In this document: one piece after another, positions 11,051 to 23,443 of the stretch
How the letters are laid out: each line of letters starts with the position of its first letter
Numbering within the stretch: the first letter of the stretch is position 1
Notes under the pieces: model-generated
Told to the model about the DNA's origin: nothing
Database searches by the model: none
Seen by the model: only the letters and a program-made list of their open reading frames with translations
Program-made: the position numbers and the translations under genes
Source: Wurfbainia villosa
Taxonomy: Eukaryota > Streptophyta > Magnoliopsida > Zingiberales > Zingiberaceae
NCBI GenBank assembly: GCA_025175895.1
Contig: CM045991.1
Coordinates: 86,043,174 to 86,107,173 of the forward strand
DNA: 64,000 nt
Direction: 5' to 3'

Positions 11051-12073
11051 GTATTCCTTAGGGATGACCTCCCTAGATACCCTCCTAATGACCCTTCTAG
11101 GCTTGTTAACCTTGGTCATTGTGGTCTTGTCTAGGTTAACTCTAGGGGTGACTCTCCTTGTAACCTTCTTAGTGGCTTCCCTAGGTTTCTTCGAAACCCT
11201 AGTCACTAGGCACACATGTTGGTTACCCTTAGGGATGACTTCCCTAGTAACCTTGGTCTTCCTAGACCTAGTTTGAGTTCCATAGTCAAATAGAACATTG
11301 TGGTGGGTCTTTTTGGGCTTAAGCTTGCCCTTGGATGGTTCTTGTTTCCTAGGTCTTTGGCTTTGACTTCTAGACCCTAGGCTTTGACCATTTAACCCTT
11401 TAATTTAATTTTGTATTTTTGCAAGGGTCTTCTCTAATTTCTCAAGTCTTGACCTCAAGACTTGATTTTTCAACTCTAATTGCCCAATTTTTGATTTTTC
11501 ATTTGGTCTTTAGGCATTGTTTTTCCTAGGCATATACCTAGTCCATTTAGGGTTAAAACCTAGGTGGTCCTCAATTTTCTTAATGTTTGTTCTAGGTAAG
11601 GTTTTTCTAGGGACATTAGTCCCAAATTTCTCCTTAGTTTCAAAGTGAACATTCTTAGCTCCTAGGCAAAAATATTTGTTATTCCTAGCATATTTTTCAT
11701 GATAAATAGCAAGATTACTCCTAACATGCTTTTGACCATTAATTGAAGTAGAAGCATTATTGAATTTTACCTTAGGGTTTACCTTAGAGGCTCCCCCTAC
11801 TTGTGATGCTCCTCCTTGAGTCTTCTTCTACCCCTTTGGGCATTGACTCCGGTAGTGTCCTGGTTGTCGACACTTGAAGCAAAAGATGTCCTCCTTGCTT
11901 TTATGTGTTGGGGAACCGACACTCTTGACCTTTGGAGTCGGTGGAGTCTTCTTGACCCTTTTAAGGAACTTACTCTTGTAGTGTTCGGATTTCCTACACT
12001 CAAAACATATGATATGATTTTTATTACAAATTGATATGTTTGAGTTACCTAGGGTGGTGGTAGGTGCCAGAGT
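11051..12073 (-). pseudogene. M1 gag, middle and C-terminal part (broken)
   Basis: This is - strand SIRE-like gag matching M5 gag (42629-44323) and P2 gag (26020-26445). It includes the basic C-terminal region (PRVNLGKTT / RRVIRRVSRE type), the 'NAQRGRRRLKEEHHK' segment, and decayed zinc-knuckle sequence around 11797-12010. Several stops and frameshifts break it. It is cut on the right by copia-2 (TSD AGAGT at 12069-12073) and resumes at 22805. On the left it stops at the Athila-like LTR before the gag C-terminus is complete. Confidence 0.75.
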
Positions 12074-13341
12074 TGTTAGTGATATATGAGAGATGTCCTA
12101 AGGCAATCGCCTTATGTTTGAACCATTTATATGATAAATGATAATTCACTATTTGAGTATACATGTCTTCATGTATTTGATTAGATCTTAAACTCATTTA
12201 CTGAATGTCCACGATATGATTCACAGCATGAGAGAATTTGTGATTGGATCACAACTAGTGAGTATCTCTACATGTGTAATTGTGATGTATCGGAATTATC
12301 CCTAGTCGATGAATTGATGGATTTGGACACCATCAATTCTGTCGAGACTAGCACGAGGTATACTCCTTGGTGTATCCAAGCGGTGATTCTCACTGGCTGG
12401 AGACATTGTGATGTCCGGAGTTAATCGTGGATGCTAGTTATGGTAACTAGTTCATTGGAGTGACCAGCCGTAAGACTTCATATGGTTCTCTGCATATATA
12501 GATATGTCAATGAAGTTCTTACTATAGCTTAAGTGCGATGTTCCTTTGACTTGCGGTATTCAAGTCATCTTGATCATGAAGACTTATGCTTTGACATCTT
12601 AAGCAAGCATCTCTGAGGAGATGTGGACCCGGGATGATTGGGTATAAGTCGAAGTGATCGAAGGTGTTTGAATAGCCTATAAAGGATTAACCACTCCTTG
12701 CGACGAGATGTATACCCATGGCCTCTCGTCGGATTGTTACTAAAGTCTTTGGCCAAAGCATTACATGTTTAGAGTAAGGTACTCTTCGATACATGTGCAG
12801 TAACTAGAATCCGTAGGATGAGGAAATGATACTTGGACTAGGTGTGACGTAGTCAGCCCAGTGGGGAATGACACTATAGACAATGTCCTGAACCAAGTGG
12901 GTATAAGATGAGTGAAGGGAATGGGGCACGATTCATTCAAGCTGCTAAAGGGTTTCAGAAATAGTTCTGGATCAACCGTTGATCTTTTCGGTTAATTGGG
13001 GATCATGATGTACTACTAGGTGCAACTCATGATCATTCTATAATTAATGGTTAATTATAGATGGCCAACATAAACCGAGAACCTATTTGGTCACACACAC
13101 AACGAGCGTAATCCGAAGGATTTAAAACGAGCTTGAGAATGAGATTCTCAGACCAAGAGAAACTAGGTTTGGTTGGACCAAACATGGAGCGAGCATGAAA
13201 TCATTTCAGTGGCAATGGAAGCATGGATGGGCCGTGTCTTATGAAGACATAATGGATGAACCAAATTGGTTTGGTTCTAATCCAATAGAGGAGAATAAAC
13301 CAAAGGGTTTGGTTTGTTTTAAACGAATGTACCAAAGTTGG

Positions 13342-14398
13342 TGTTGGATCGAGAAGCGTCGCTAGAGGGGGGGTGAATAGCGATCGTAAATCTTTTCTTT
13401 TTCGTTCGTTCGATACGCAAAGTAAGCACAGTGGAAAATAAATGAACACGTTTATTTTACTTGGTTCACAACCCAGTGGTTGCTACTCCAAGGCCCTATC
13501 GGTCCTAGACCGCGTACGGAGGGCAAAGCACTATAACGTCTCCTCCTCGTTGGAGGTAGGAGACAACGATCACAAAACCGAATATACGAGGATGAGGCAA
13601 CAAGCCTACCTCACCTCGTTATGAAGAAAAACAAAGAATACAATATCAAAAATATTACTTGATTCTGCTGCCGATGAAGAAGATCGAAACTTGACGTCGC
13701 GTCGGCGTTATGACGATGTTGGAGCATTGGCGTTGTAGGAGCACTTGATGAATAAACTTGATGTGATTTGGAGATGGAATCCTCCCCTCCTTTTATAGAC
13801 TTTGGCCTCTGAATTTGTCTCCTCTTATTTCGGAACGGATCATGAAGTTGTCCAAATTTTATCGCTGGCGGCTGCCACAACGTTATCCGCTTTGACCTAG
13901 CGCAAAGTCAATCGTCGCCATCACCAATCGATGCCTCCCATCACCAATCGATGGGCATCACCGATTGCTCCATTTTCCAAAGAATGACCGCCATTGGTCA
14001 CTTCCCTGCAATAAGAGGTTAGCTCGGAAAATGATAAATACGACGGTTTCTAATCGTCCGATCTCGACCTAGACCTTCCACAGGAAGTCTTAGTCGGATC
14101 GCCACCTACGGTCATCCCCGTAAAGAGGACACGACCTTACAATCTCTCACTCACACGAGCTTACCTCGATAGTAGCTCTCGCTTCCGGCCTTCCACTCGA
14201 TTCCTTCGGCTCCCTCCGAAGTCACTCGAGTGTTGCCCGACCACCGCGGCTTCCTCCGGGTGTCGCTAGCCTTCAGCTCCAGCTTTAACACTTTTTTGCA
14301 CACTTGATTTAGCTCGTGAGATAACAATGTAGACTTAACTTTATGTCTTTGCCATAATCAAAACACAGGTTCGATTATCTAGTGCCCCTGCACTAACA
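13342..14398 (-). mobile_element. Solo LTR, SIRE-like family A (1057 bp), in the copia-2 5' LTR
   Basis: It is missing from the otherwise colinear 3' LTR of copia-2. It has TG...CA ends (TGTTGGATCGAG...GCACTAACA) and is flanked by GTTGG and ATTGG, a TSD with one mismatch. No PBS, PPT or internal DNA is present, so it is a solo LTR left by recombination. The same LTR occurs at 24339-25404 (opposite strand) and 33004-34061. A TATA-like TATAAAAG lies on the - strand at 13790-13797. Confidence 0.9.
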
Positions 14399-14522
14399 AT
14401 TGGTTCGGTTCATTTTAACTTAAAATAAACCATCATGGTTTGGTTTATTTTAACTTAAATTAATGGAGCGGGTTAACGGGCCTTTTGTTATGATCCGATA
14501 ACCATTAAGAGAATTTGTTCTC

Positions 14523-14530
14523 TATAAAAT
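14523..14530 (+). promoter_or_regulatory. TATA box of the copia-2 5' LTR
   Basis: TATAAAAT in the context CTCTATAAAATAGGGC. It is preserved in the 3' LTR at 21974-21981, and the following C-rich sequence would be the R region. This is the likely core promoter of the element RNA. Confidence 0.65.
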
Positions 14531-15354
14531 AGGGCTTAAGGGTTTTGTTAAGCCCTAATCCAAATTCCCTTAACCTAATTGTTGCCGCCCCCCTCCTCTC
14601 CTTGGAGAAGTCGGCGCCAACAGCCCATTGCCGCCGGCCATCCCTTGTGCCGCCATCCAAATTGTTGCCGGTGTCCAAGCTTCGGCCGGGGATCCTCCGG
14701 CGACCCTCCGGTGATCTCCTTTGGGTTCGGTAATAAGGTGAGCTCCCACCTTTCCTTTGGCCGGCCCCTACTCCTCCACCAAAGCTGTCCAGTTTTCTGA
14801 ACAGCTTGTTTCCTTCTTGTCGGAGCGTCGTTTGGGCGACGTTTGGAGCTCCGACAGCACCTTACTTACCGGAGATTTGATCTCTGGTAATCCTCATAGG
14901 TGGAGGATGAAGGATTCGTCAAACGGTTGACGAATACCTCTCCGGAGAAAAGAGTTTTTGAGGACTCGTTTTTGGATCCGAATTTGGATTCGGATCGTGA
15001 TCTCTCGATCACATCGTCTTCAACACGAGGTTAGTAACCCGTACGAAGACGAGGCTCGTGACTTGGTGAAGTCATCCCGAAGATACTCGGCGTGGATACG
15101 GATAGAGACGATTCTAGCGAAGATCGTTCCGGTTGATGTCTTTCCCGCTACACGTGATACGTAAGGTATACGTAGTTAAATTTTCTTTTATTACAAAATT
15201 TAAATTTACGGTTATGTCTACACATGTTGTACTATGCATGCGTGTGATGTGTGTGTTGTAATAAATTAGATTTATTATTTTATTCCTTCCGCTGTGCACA
15301 TGTTTACGAAACATGTTCGAACACACACTCGCCGCGGTGTCGGAAAACCAATAG

Positions 15355-15367
15355 TGGTATCAGAGCC
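15355..15367 (+). promoter_or_regulatory. Copia-2 primer-binding site (initiator-Met tRNA)
   Basis: TGGTATCAGAGCC, one base after the LTR end. It is complementary to the 3' end of plant initiator-Met tRNA, the usual copia primer. Confidence 0.92.
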
Positions 15368-16644
15368 CAGGTTGTGTTTCGACATAATCGTAAAATTATT
15401 TTACGATAGTCATAATGATATTTCTGGAAATTTTCTACTTTTGGAAAGTTAGAAGTATTTATGGAAATTTTTCAATTTTGGAAAGTCTAGAAGTATTTAT
15501 GGAAATCTTCCACTTTTGGAAAGTTGGAAGTATTTATGGAAATTGATATTTTCCATAAATAAAATATTTGATTAGATTTTGGAAATTTGTTTCCTAATTT
15601 AATCATGATTTGATTTGAGAAATCAAATCTTAAAAATATTTTATTTCGATAAGTAGTTTTGATGATTTAGGAAATTGGTTTCCTAAATTGACTTTCCTTA
15701 ATCAACTATTTCCACAAATAAAATATGTGATTAGATTTGGAAATTTATTTCCTAATTTAATCATGATTTGATTTGGAGAATCAAATCTTAAACATATTTT
15801 ATTTCCATAAATAGTTATGACATATAAAAAAATATTGCACATGACATAATTGTATGTCATGTAATTGCTTTAGATGCATATCATTATGTCATGCGTGTCG
15901 TGACATGTAGATGTATGCCATGTATGTCATGCCATGTAGATAATAGTTATTTGCATGCAAAGAGGATGAGACATAAAAACCCTAACTCAATATTAAAGCC
16001 TACACCTTCCATTAATATGATTAAAACCAAAGTTCCGTTTCTTGTTCGGGTTGTTGGACTCTCTCCAAGCCCGGCTCGAACCTGAACATGTTCAAACCAT
16101 GGAATAGTTTAATACTAATATGGTAAGAGTCAGAGGTCAATCGTTAGCTTTGGTTGTTGGACTCTCTCCAAGCCGGGCTAATTGGTTGAATGCACTCTAA
16201 CCATATTAAAACTATTTCTCGATTAATGGGTTGGCTTTAACCTGGAGCATCGGCTTGTTGGACTCTCTCCAAGGTCGATGTAAAGGGAGGTGAAGTTGGG
16301 TGCTATGCATATGATGCATACTTGTTAATGTGTTAACAACCCGATGTATGTGTGAACATTCAATTAGTTGATAGCACATTGTGATAGTTGCATATACGTG
16401 ATATGCAATCGGTATAGTTGATACCTACCATCGTAGTTATGAATGGCTTGTTGGACTCTCTCCAAGGTTGTTCATATCTATGATGGATATCAGCCGATTC
16501 GGAGATGGACCTACGATCTCCCGAAGTGATTTTGGGGTTTTTGAAATTCGAAAAATGAATGGGATTTATAAATGTATATTGATGCATTTTAAAATCATTT
16601 TCTTATATATGCTCATTTTGTATTTCTAGGTTAATCGATTGATC
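15368..16644 (+). other. Copia-2 leader with several repeat sets
   Basis: About 1.28 kb with no credible coding frame, made largely of internal repeats. 15422-15545 has about three units of TATTTATGGAAATTTTTCA / TTTTGGAAAGTT. A block of about 85 bp at about 15555-15642 recurs at 15715-15803. A CATGTCATG-rich stretch lies at 15838-15960. The 19-bp repeat TTGTTGGACTCTCTCCAAG occurs four times (listed separately). Confidence 0.75.
16051..16467 (+). repeat. Four spaced copies of TTGTTGGACTCTCTCCAAG in the copia-2 leader
   Basis: Copies at 16051-16069, 16154-16172, 16255-16273 and 16448-16466 are identical over 19 bp. Spacings are 103, 101 and 193 bp, so the last is about twice the others. The DNA between them is much less conserved. 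Each copy contains TTGGA and TCCAA, able to pair as a short hairpin. Confidence 0.88.
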
Positions 16645-19600
16645 ATGACGTCTTTGAATTTGTGCACTATTTTGGATTCAAACAAATTGATTGGGCCTAA
16701 CTTCCTGGACTGGCTTATAAACTTGAGAATTGTTCTCAAGGCGGAAAAGCTAGCATATGTCCTTGAAGAGCCTCTTCCCAACCGTCCTAAGGACGATGAA
16801 ACTCCAGACCAAATGTTGGTCTATCAGAAGCATGTGGCAGATTCTGAGCTGGCGAGTTGCATCATGTTAGGTGCGATGGTACCTGAGCTGCAAAAGCAGC
16901 ATGAGCATATGGATGCTAATACTATGGTCTTCCATCTTCATGAATTGTTTGATGAGCAAGCGAGATCCGAAAGGTTCGAAGTCTCCAGGCTCCTCTTCAC
17001 CACGAAGATGCAAGAAGTTTCGTCTGTAGTGCAGTTTGTGCTAAAGATGAACGGATACATCGAGCGACTAGCCACCCTCGGGTTTGTGATGGATCATGAA
17101 TTAAGTATTGAATTAATTCTGCATTGTTTGCCTAAGAGTTTCTCACAATTTGTGATGAATTATCGGATGAACAAATTAGAATCCACTATTCCTGAGCTCC
17201 TCAATATGCTGAAGACTGTGGAGCCTTCTATGAAGCATGAGGAGAAGGTGGTTCTGTTAGTTGATTCCTCAAAGAAAGGTTCTAAGAGGAAGGCAAAGGA
17301 ACAAAAGAAAGGGAAGAACAAGAAGGCAAAGAAGGCAGAACCAGCACAAAAGGGCACTTGCCATCATTGTGGCAAGGAAGGCCACTGGCGAAGAAACTGC
17401 AAGATTTATCTTGAGTCCATGAAGAAGAAGAAGGCATCCGATGCCCCATCCTCTTCAGGTATCTTCGTTATTGATTGTCATTCTATTTCCTTAGACACTT
17501 GGGTATTGGATACTGGGTGTGGCTCACATATATGTAATGACATACAGGGGCTAAGGAATAGAAGAAGACTCATCAGAGGGGAGTCAAATTTGCAAGTTGG
17601 CAATGGAGCAAAGGTTGTTACGGTTGTCATCGGAACTTATTTGCTGAAACTCCCTAATGGACTAGTCTTGGAACTGGACAATTGCTATTGTGTTCCTTCT
17701 CTAATAAAGAACATTGTTTCTATTTTCTGCTTAAATAGAAATAGTTACCATTTAACATTTAGTAACAATTGTTGTTATATAACTTTGAATGGCGTACTTA
17801 ATGGAACTGGAACTCTGAGCAATGGCATTTATACATTGGACGTATCCAGTGACATTTTCAATATCGAAGTGAGCAACAAGTGCGCTCGAAAAGATAATCA
17901 ATTAGACTTCTACATGTGGCATTGTCGTCTTGGCCATGTAAACAAGAAACGCATGTCCGAATTACACCGATGTGGAATTCTGGAATCGTTTGAATTGGAT
18001 TCATACGATACATGCGAATCATGCTTAAAAGGCAAGATGACTAAGTTACCTTTTACAGGAAAAGGTGAATGAGTGGGAGAGTTACTAGGTCTAATACATA
18101 CTGATGTATGTGGACCTATGTCAACTCAAGCTTTAGGAGGCTATAGCTACTTCATTACCTTCACCGATGATCACTCATGGTTTGGGTATGTGTTCTTGAT
18201 GAAACACAAGTCTGAAGCCTTTGAAAGGTTCAAAGAATTCAGAAATGAAGTAGAGAAACAACATGACAAGAGTATTAAAATACATCGATCGGATCGAGGT
18301 GGTGAATACTTAAGTCAAGAGTTTCTTGATTATCTAAGAGACAATGGTATATTGTCTCAATGGACTCCGTCATATACATCACAGCATAATGGTGTATCTG
18401 AGAGGCGTAACCGGACCTTGTTGGACATGGTTAGGTCAATGATGAATCATGCGAATCTTCCCAAGTCCTTTTGGGGCTATGCACTTCAGACAGCTGTTTA
18501 CTTGTTAAACAGAATACCAACCAAGGTAGTCTCTACTACTCCATATGAGATATGGAATAGTAAGAAACCTCATGTATCTTACTTGAAGATATGGGGTTGT
18601 CCTGCTTATGTGAAGCGGACAGTATCAGACAAATTGGATGCTAAGTCTGATAAATGTCTATTTATTGGATACCTTAAGGAAACAAGGGGTTACCAATTCT
18701 ATCATCCTGTGGAACAAAAGGTGTTTGTTTCAAGGCATGCTGTGTTTCTAGAGAAAGAGTTTCTCTTGCAAGAAAATAGTGGGAGTGTCGTCGAGCTTGA
18801 GGGGGCTCGAGAAACTCAAATAGACATTGATGAGACATCTGGTGAAGCACAACAGTCGATAACTCATAGTGATGAGCAATCAGCTGGACCTATTGTAACA
18901 CCACATCTTCGTAGATCTAGTAGAACACGCAACATTCCTGAAAGATATGGATTTCTCGAAAGTGAATCGAACGACATGTTACTCATTGATGATGAGGAGC
19001 CTACCAGTTATGAAGAAGTGATGACAAGTTCAGAAAGGGATAAGTGGCTTGATGCCATGAAGTTGGAAATGGATTCCATGTATGAAAACCAAGTTTGGAA
19101 CTTGGTTGACCCACCTGAAGGCATCAAGCCTATAGGGTGCAAGTGGGTTTTCAAGAAGAAAACTGACATGGATGGTAATGTGATTACCTATAAGGCAAGA
19201 TTAGTGGAGAAAGGATATCGTCAAAAACAAGGTGTTGATTATGACGAAACCTATTGGCCTGTAGCTATGCTTAAATGCATTCGGATGCTCCTGGCCAAAG
19301 CGGCTCATTATGATTATGAGATATGGCAGATGGATGTGAAAATATATTTCCTTAATGGAAACCTACTCGAGGACGTGTATATGATACAGCCTGAGGGTTT
19401 CACATCGATTGATAAAACCAAGGTATGCAAATTGCGACGGTCCATATATGGATTGAAGCAAGCATCTAGGAGCTGGAATATCCGTTTTGATGAGACAATC
19501 AAAAAGTTTGATTTCTCACAAAATCCAGACGAACCTTGTGTGTACAAAAAGGTTAGTGGGAGTGCAGTCGTGTTCCTAGTATTGTATGTCGATGACATAT

Positions 19601-20571
19601 TACTTATAGGAAATGATGTTTCAGTCTTACAGTCAGTTAAGGTTTGGTTATCCAAGACATTCTCCATGAAAGATCTGGGAGAAGCAACCTACATCCTCGG
19701 GATTAAGATCTATAGAGATAGATCGAAACGGTTGCTTGGTCTTTCGCAGTCTACATATATAGACTGAGTGCTAAAAAGGTTTAGCATGTCGGAATCTAAG
19801 AAAGGTTTCCTACCCATCAAGCATGGGGTACACCTTTCGATGTCTATGTGTCCGCGCACAGAAGACGAGAGGATTTGCATGAGTAAGATTCCCTATGCAT
19901 CCGCAATGGGAACTATCATGTATGTTATGTTGTGTACGAGGCCCGATGTATCGTATGCTCTGAGTGTCATGAGCAGATACCAGTCTGATCCAGGAATGGA
20001 TCATTGGGTGGTTGTTAAGACAATCCTTAAGTACTTAAGAAGAACTAAGGATGTGTTCCTAATATATGGAGAAGGGGACATGGTGATATGCGGGTATACG
20101 GATGCCAGCTTCCAGATAGACAAGGATGATTCCAGGTCTCAGTCTGGATAAGTGTTCACTTTGAATGGGGGCGCAGTGAGTTGGAAAAGTTCCAAACAAG
20201 ACACTGTAGTGGATTCTACCGCTGAGGCAGAATACATTGCAGCTTCGGAAGCAGCAAAAGAAGCGGTTTGGATCAAGAAGTTTGTTTATGAACTTGGTGT
20301 GATTCCAACCATTGTTGAAGCAATACCGGTCTACTGCGACAACAATGGAGCAATTGCACAGGCAAAAGAGCCAAGGTCTCATCAACAATCCAAATATGTG
20401 CTTCGCCACTATCATCTTATCAGAGAGATCATCAGTAGGAAAAAAATATAAATCGAGAAAATCCCCACTGAAAGGAACTTAGCGGATCCTTTGACTAAGG
20501 CATTACCTCAAAGTAAGTTTGAGGGTCATGTTAGAGCTTATGGTATTGGATACCGTAGCGATTGGCATTAG
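16645..20571 (+). pseudogene. Copia-2 gag-pol polyprotein (1309 codons, four in-frame stops)
   Basis: One continuous frame from ATG 16645 (MTSLNLCTILDSNKLIG) to TAG 20569-20571. Domains in order: Gag; CCHC knuckle CHHCGKEGHWRRNC (about residue 239); protease DTGCGSHIC (about 289); GAG-pre-integrase (MWHCRLGHVNKKR); integrase (HTDVCGP, SDRGGEYLSQEF); RT with YVDD (981-984); RNase H (YTDASFQ, near 1151). Stops lie at 18070 (TGA), 19765 (TGA), 20149 (TAA) and 20449 (TAA). No frameshift is seen. The conserved RT phrase MDVKTAFLNG reads MDVKIYFLNG here. The intact enzyme would copy element RNA into cDNA in cytoplasmic particles and integrate it. This copy cannot make a full polyprotein. Confidence 0.93.
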
Positions 20572-20574
20572 GCC

Positions 20575-20585
20575 AAGTGGGAGTT
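20575..20585 (+). promoter_or_regulatory. Copia-2 polypurine tract
   Basis: AAGTGGGAGTT directly precedes the 3' LTR start TGTTAGTG. Copia-3 has the matching AGTGGGAGAT at the same place. Confidence 0.8.
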
Positions 20586-22804
20586 TGTTAGTGATATATG
20601 AGAGATGTCCTAAGGCAATCGCCTTATGTTTGAACCATTTATATGATAAATGAAGATTCACTATTTGAGTATACATGTCTTTATGTATTTGATTAGATCT
20701 TAAACTCATTTACTGAATGTCCACGATACGATTCACAGCATGAGAGAATTTGTGATTGAATCACAACTAGTGAGTATCTCTACATGTGTAATTGTGATGT
20801 ATCGGAATTATCCCTAGTCGATGAATTGATGGATTTGGACACCATCAATTCTGTCGAGACTAGCACGAGGTATACTCCTTAGTGTATCCAAGCAGCTGAT
20901 TCTCACTGGCTGGAGACATTGTGATGTCCGGAGTTAATCGTGGATGCTAGTTATGGTAACTAGTTCATTGGAGTGACCAGCCGTAAGACTTCATATGGTT
21001 CTCTGCATATATAGATATGTCAATGAAGTTCTTACTGTAGCTTAAGTGCGATGTTCCTTTGACTTGCGGTATTCAAGTCATCTTGATCATGAAGACTTAT
21101 GCTTTGACATCTTAAGCAAGCATCTCTGAGGAGATGTGGACCCGGGATGATTGGGTATAAGTCGAAGTGATCGAAGGTGTTTGAATAGCCTATAAAGGAC
21201 TTGCCACTCCTTGCGAGGAGATGTATACCCATGGCCTCTCGTCGGATTGTTACTAAAGTCTTTGGCCAAAGCATTACATGTTTAGAGTAAGGTACTCTTC
21301 GATACATGTGTAGTAACTAGAATCCGTAGGATGAGGAAATGATACTTGGGCTAGGTGTGACGTAGTCAGCCTAGTGGGGACTGACACTATAGACCATGTC
21401 CTGAACCAAGTGGGTATAAGATGAGTGAAGGGAATGGGGCACGATTCATTCGAGCTACTAAAGGGTTTCAGAAATAGTTCTGGATCAACCGTTGATCTTT
21501 TCGGTTAATTGGGGATCATGATGTACTACTAGGTGCCACTCATGATCGTTCTATAATTAATGGTTAATTATAGACGACCAACATAAACCGAGAACCTATT
21601 TGGTCACACGCACAATGAGCGTAATCCAAAGGATTTAAAACGAGCTTGAGAATGAGATTCTCAGACCGAGAGAAACTAGGTTTGGTTGGACCAAACATGG
21701 AGCGAGCATGAAATCGTTTCAGTGGCAATGGAAGCGTGGATGGGCCGTGTCTTATGAAGACATGATGGATGAACTAAATTGGTTTGGTTCTAATCCAATG
21801 GAGGAGAATAAACCAAAGGGTTTGGTTTGTTTTAAACGAATGAACCAAAGTTGGTTCGGTTCGTTTTAACTTAAAATAAACCATCATGGTTTGGTTTATT
21901 TTAACTTAAATTAATGGAGCGGGTTAACGGGCCTTTGGTTATGATCCGATAACCATTAAGAGAATTTGTTCTCTATAAAATAGGGCTTAAGGGTTTTGTT
22001 AAGCCCTAATCCAAATTCCCTTAACCTAATTGTTGCCGCCCCCCTCCTCTCCTTGGAGAAGTCGGCGCCAACAGCCCATTGCCGCCGCCCATCCCTTGTG
22101 CCGCCGTCCAAATTGTTGCCGGCGTCCAAGCTTCAGCCGGGGATCCTCTGGCGACCCTCCGGTGATCTCCTTTGGGTTCCGTAATAAGGTGAGCTCCCAC
22201 CTTTCCTTTGGCCGGCCCCTACTCCTCCACCAAAGCTGTCCAGTTTTCTGGACAGCTTGTTTCCTTCTTGTCGGAGAGTCGTTTGGCGATGTTTGGAGCT
22301 CCGACAGCGCCTTACTTACCGGGGATTCGATCTCCGGTAATCCTCATAGGTGGAGGACGAAGGATTCGTCAAACGGTTGACGAATACCTCTCCGGAGAAG
22401 CAAGTTTTTGAGGACTCGTTTTTGGATCCGAATTTGGATTCAGATCGTGATCTTCTCTCGATCACATAGTCTTCAACACGAGGCTAGTAACCCGTACGAA
22501 GACGAGGCTCATGACTTGGTGAAGTCATCCCGAAGATACTCGGCGTGGATACAGATAGAGACGATTCTAGCGAGGATCGTTCCAGTTGATGCCTTTCCCG
22601 CTACACGTGATACGTAAGGTATACGCAGTTAAATTTCCTTTTATTGCTAAATTTAAATTTACAGTTGTCTACACATGTTGTACTATGCATGTGTGTGATG
22701 TGTGTGTTGTAATAAATTAGATTTATTATTTTATTCCTTCCGCTGTGCACATGTTTACGACACATGTTCGAACACACACTCGCCGCGGTGCCGGAAATCC
22801 AACA
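20586..22804 (+). mobile_element. 3' LTR of copia-2 (2219 bp)
   Basis: TGTTAGTGATAT...GGAAATCCAACA, followed by TSD AGAGT. It is uninterrupted and serves as the reference for the split 5' LTR. Scattered substitutions separate the two LTRs. It includes the TATA box at 21974-21981. Short open frames in the C-rich downstream part occur in both LTRs and have no protein likeness. Confidence 0.92.
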
Positions 22805-23382
22805 AGAGTTTGAGCTTCTTCATCTTGACCGGATGTGGAAGGCTCTTCTTGATGCTCCGGAGTGGAAGGTCTAATCTTTTCCCCCTCAATCCTAGAGGTG
22901 GAGGCTTCTTCCAATTCCACCTCTTCTTCCTCTTTCGATCGGGATCCGGATGTTGATTCCCTATCAACTTCTGAATCCTCACATGCTTGTGAGGATGAAG
23001 GTTCTTATTCTTCGGTTTCTTGGACTGGTGATGGATTTTCATGAAGCTTGGCCAAATCTCTCCAAAGTTCCTTGGTATCTATGTAATTACCTAACATACA
23101 CACAATGTCATTAGGAACTAAATCAACCAAGAATTTTATTACGTTTGTGTTTTTCTCGAATATTTGGAGTTGTTGCTCACTCCATCTCTTCCTCTTAAGG
23201 AATCCTCCCTTTGGTCCTCTTGGATATTCGAATCCTTCCATCAAAATGGACCATTCTTCAAAGTCCCTCATCATGGTGAAGTCTTCAATTCTTTTCTTCC
23301 ATGAATTGAAGCCTTCTCATCCATATAGCGCGTACGGGACCGATGTGTTGATGTCCCATCCAAGTGTTTTTTCAAACTTCAT
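22805..23382 (-). pseudogene. M1 gag, N-terminal part (broken)
   Basis: The - strand start ATG is at 23382 (product begins MKFEKTLGWD). A TGA at 23317-23319 interrupts it. The frame then runs through WKKRIEDFTMMRDFEEW, RWSEQQLQIFEKN and NDIVCMLGNYIDTKELWRDL, the UBN2-like Gag pattern also seen in M5 gag. It is cut at 22805 by copia-2 and continues at 12073 going left. The domain forms the particle shell in SIRE-type elements. No pol was seen on the remaining side of M1, which is lost. Confidence 0.8.
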
Positions 23383-23443
23383 CTTCTTCCTCTAGCGGTT
23401 TTGCTCCCGGCGTTAGTCCGTAGAAGAGCCCCGGGCTCTGATA

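Larger units (their letters stand above)
12074..15353 (+). mobile_element. 5' LTR of copia-2 (split by a solo LTR)
   Basis: It starts TGTTAGTGATATATGAG and ends ...AAAACCAATA, where the 3' LTR ends ATCCAACA, so the terminal CA has become TA. The 1057-bp insertion at 13342-14398 is absent from the 3' LTR, which gives its exact limits. It has a clear TATA box at 14523-14530. Confidence 0.9.
12074..22804 (+). mobile_element. Copia-2: complete Ty1/copia retrotransposon (about 10.7 kb with a nested solo LTR)
   Basis: It has two LTRs (12074-15353 and 20586-22804), an initiator-Met PBS, a 1.3-kb leader, a single-frame gag-pol and a PPT. A 5-bp TSD, AGAGT, lies at 12069-12073 and 22805-22809. Without the solo LTR in the 5' copy, the two LTRs are about 2218 and 2219 bp. 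It inserted into gag of element M1. Four in-frame stops in gag-pol make this copy non-autonomous. Confidence 0.93.

Noticed and set aside
14545..14800. Pro/Ser-rich small frames after the copia-2 TATA box, repeated at 21996-22380
   Set aside because: They occur in both LTRs, in two overlapping frames, with changes that do not favour either. This is LTR leader sequence.
15355..15367. tRNA-like sequences (TGGTATCAGAGCC) as tRNA genes
   Set aside because: Only the complement of the tRNA 3' end is present, next to an LTR each time. There is no cloverleaf.
18070..18072. In-frame TGA in copia-2 as a programmed gag-pol readthrough site
   Set aside because: Three more stops follow downstream, and the stop lies after protease and GAG-pre-integrase, not at the gag/pol boundary. 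Decay is simpler.
19314..19667. 117-codon frame antisense to copia-2 RT (also 20059-20415 and 60120-60458)
   Set aside because: Mirror frames of the conserved RT/RNase H coding sequence.
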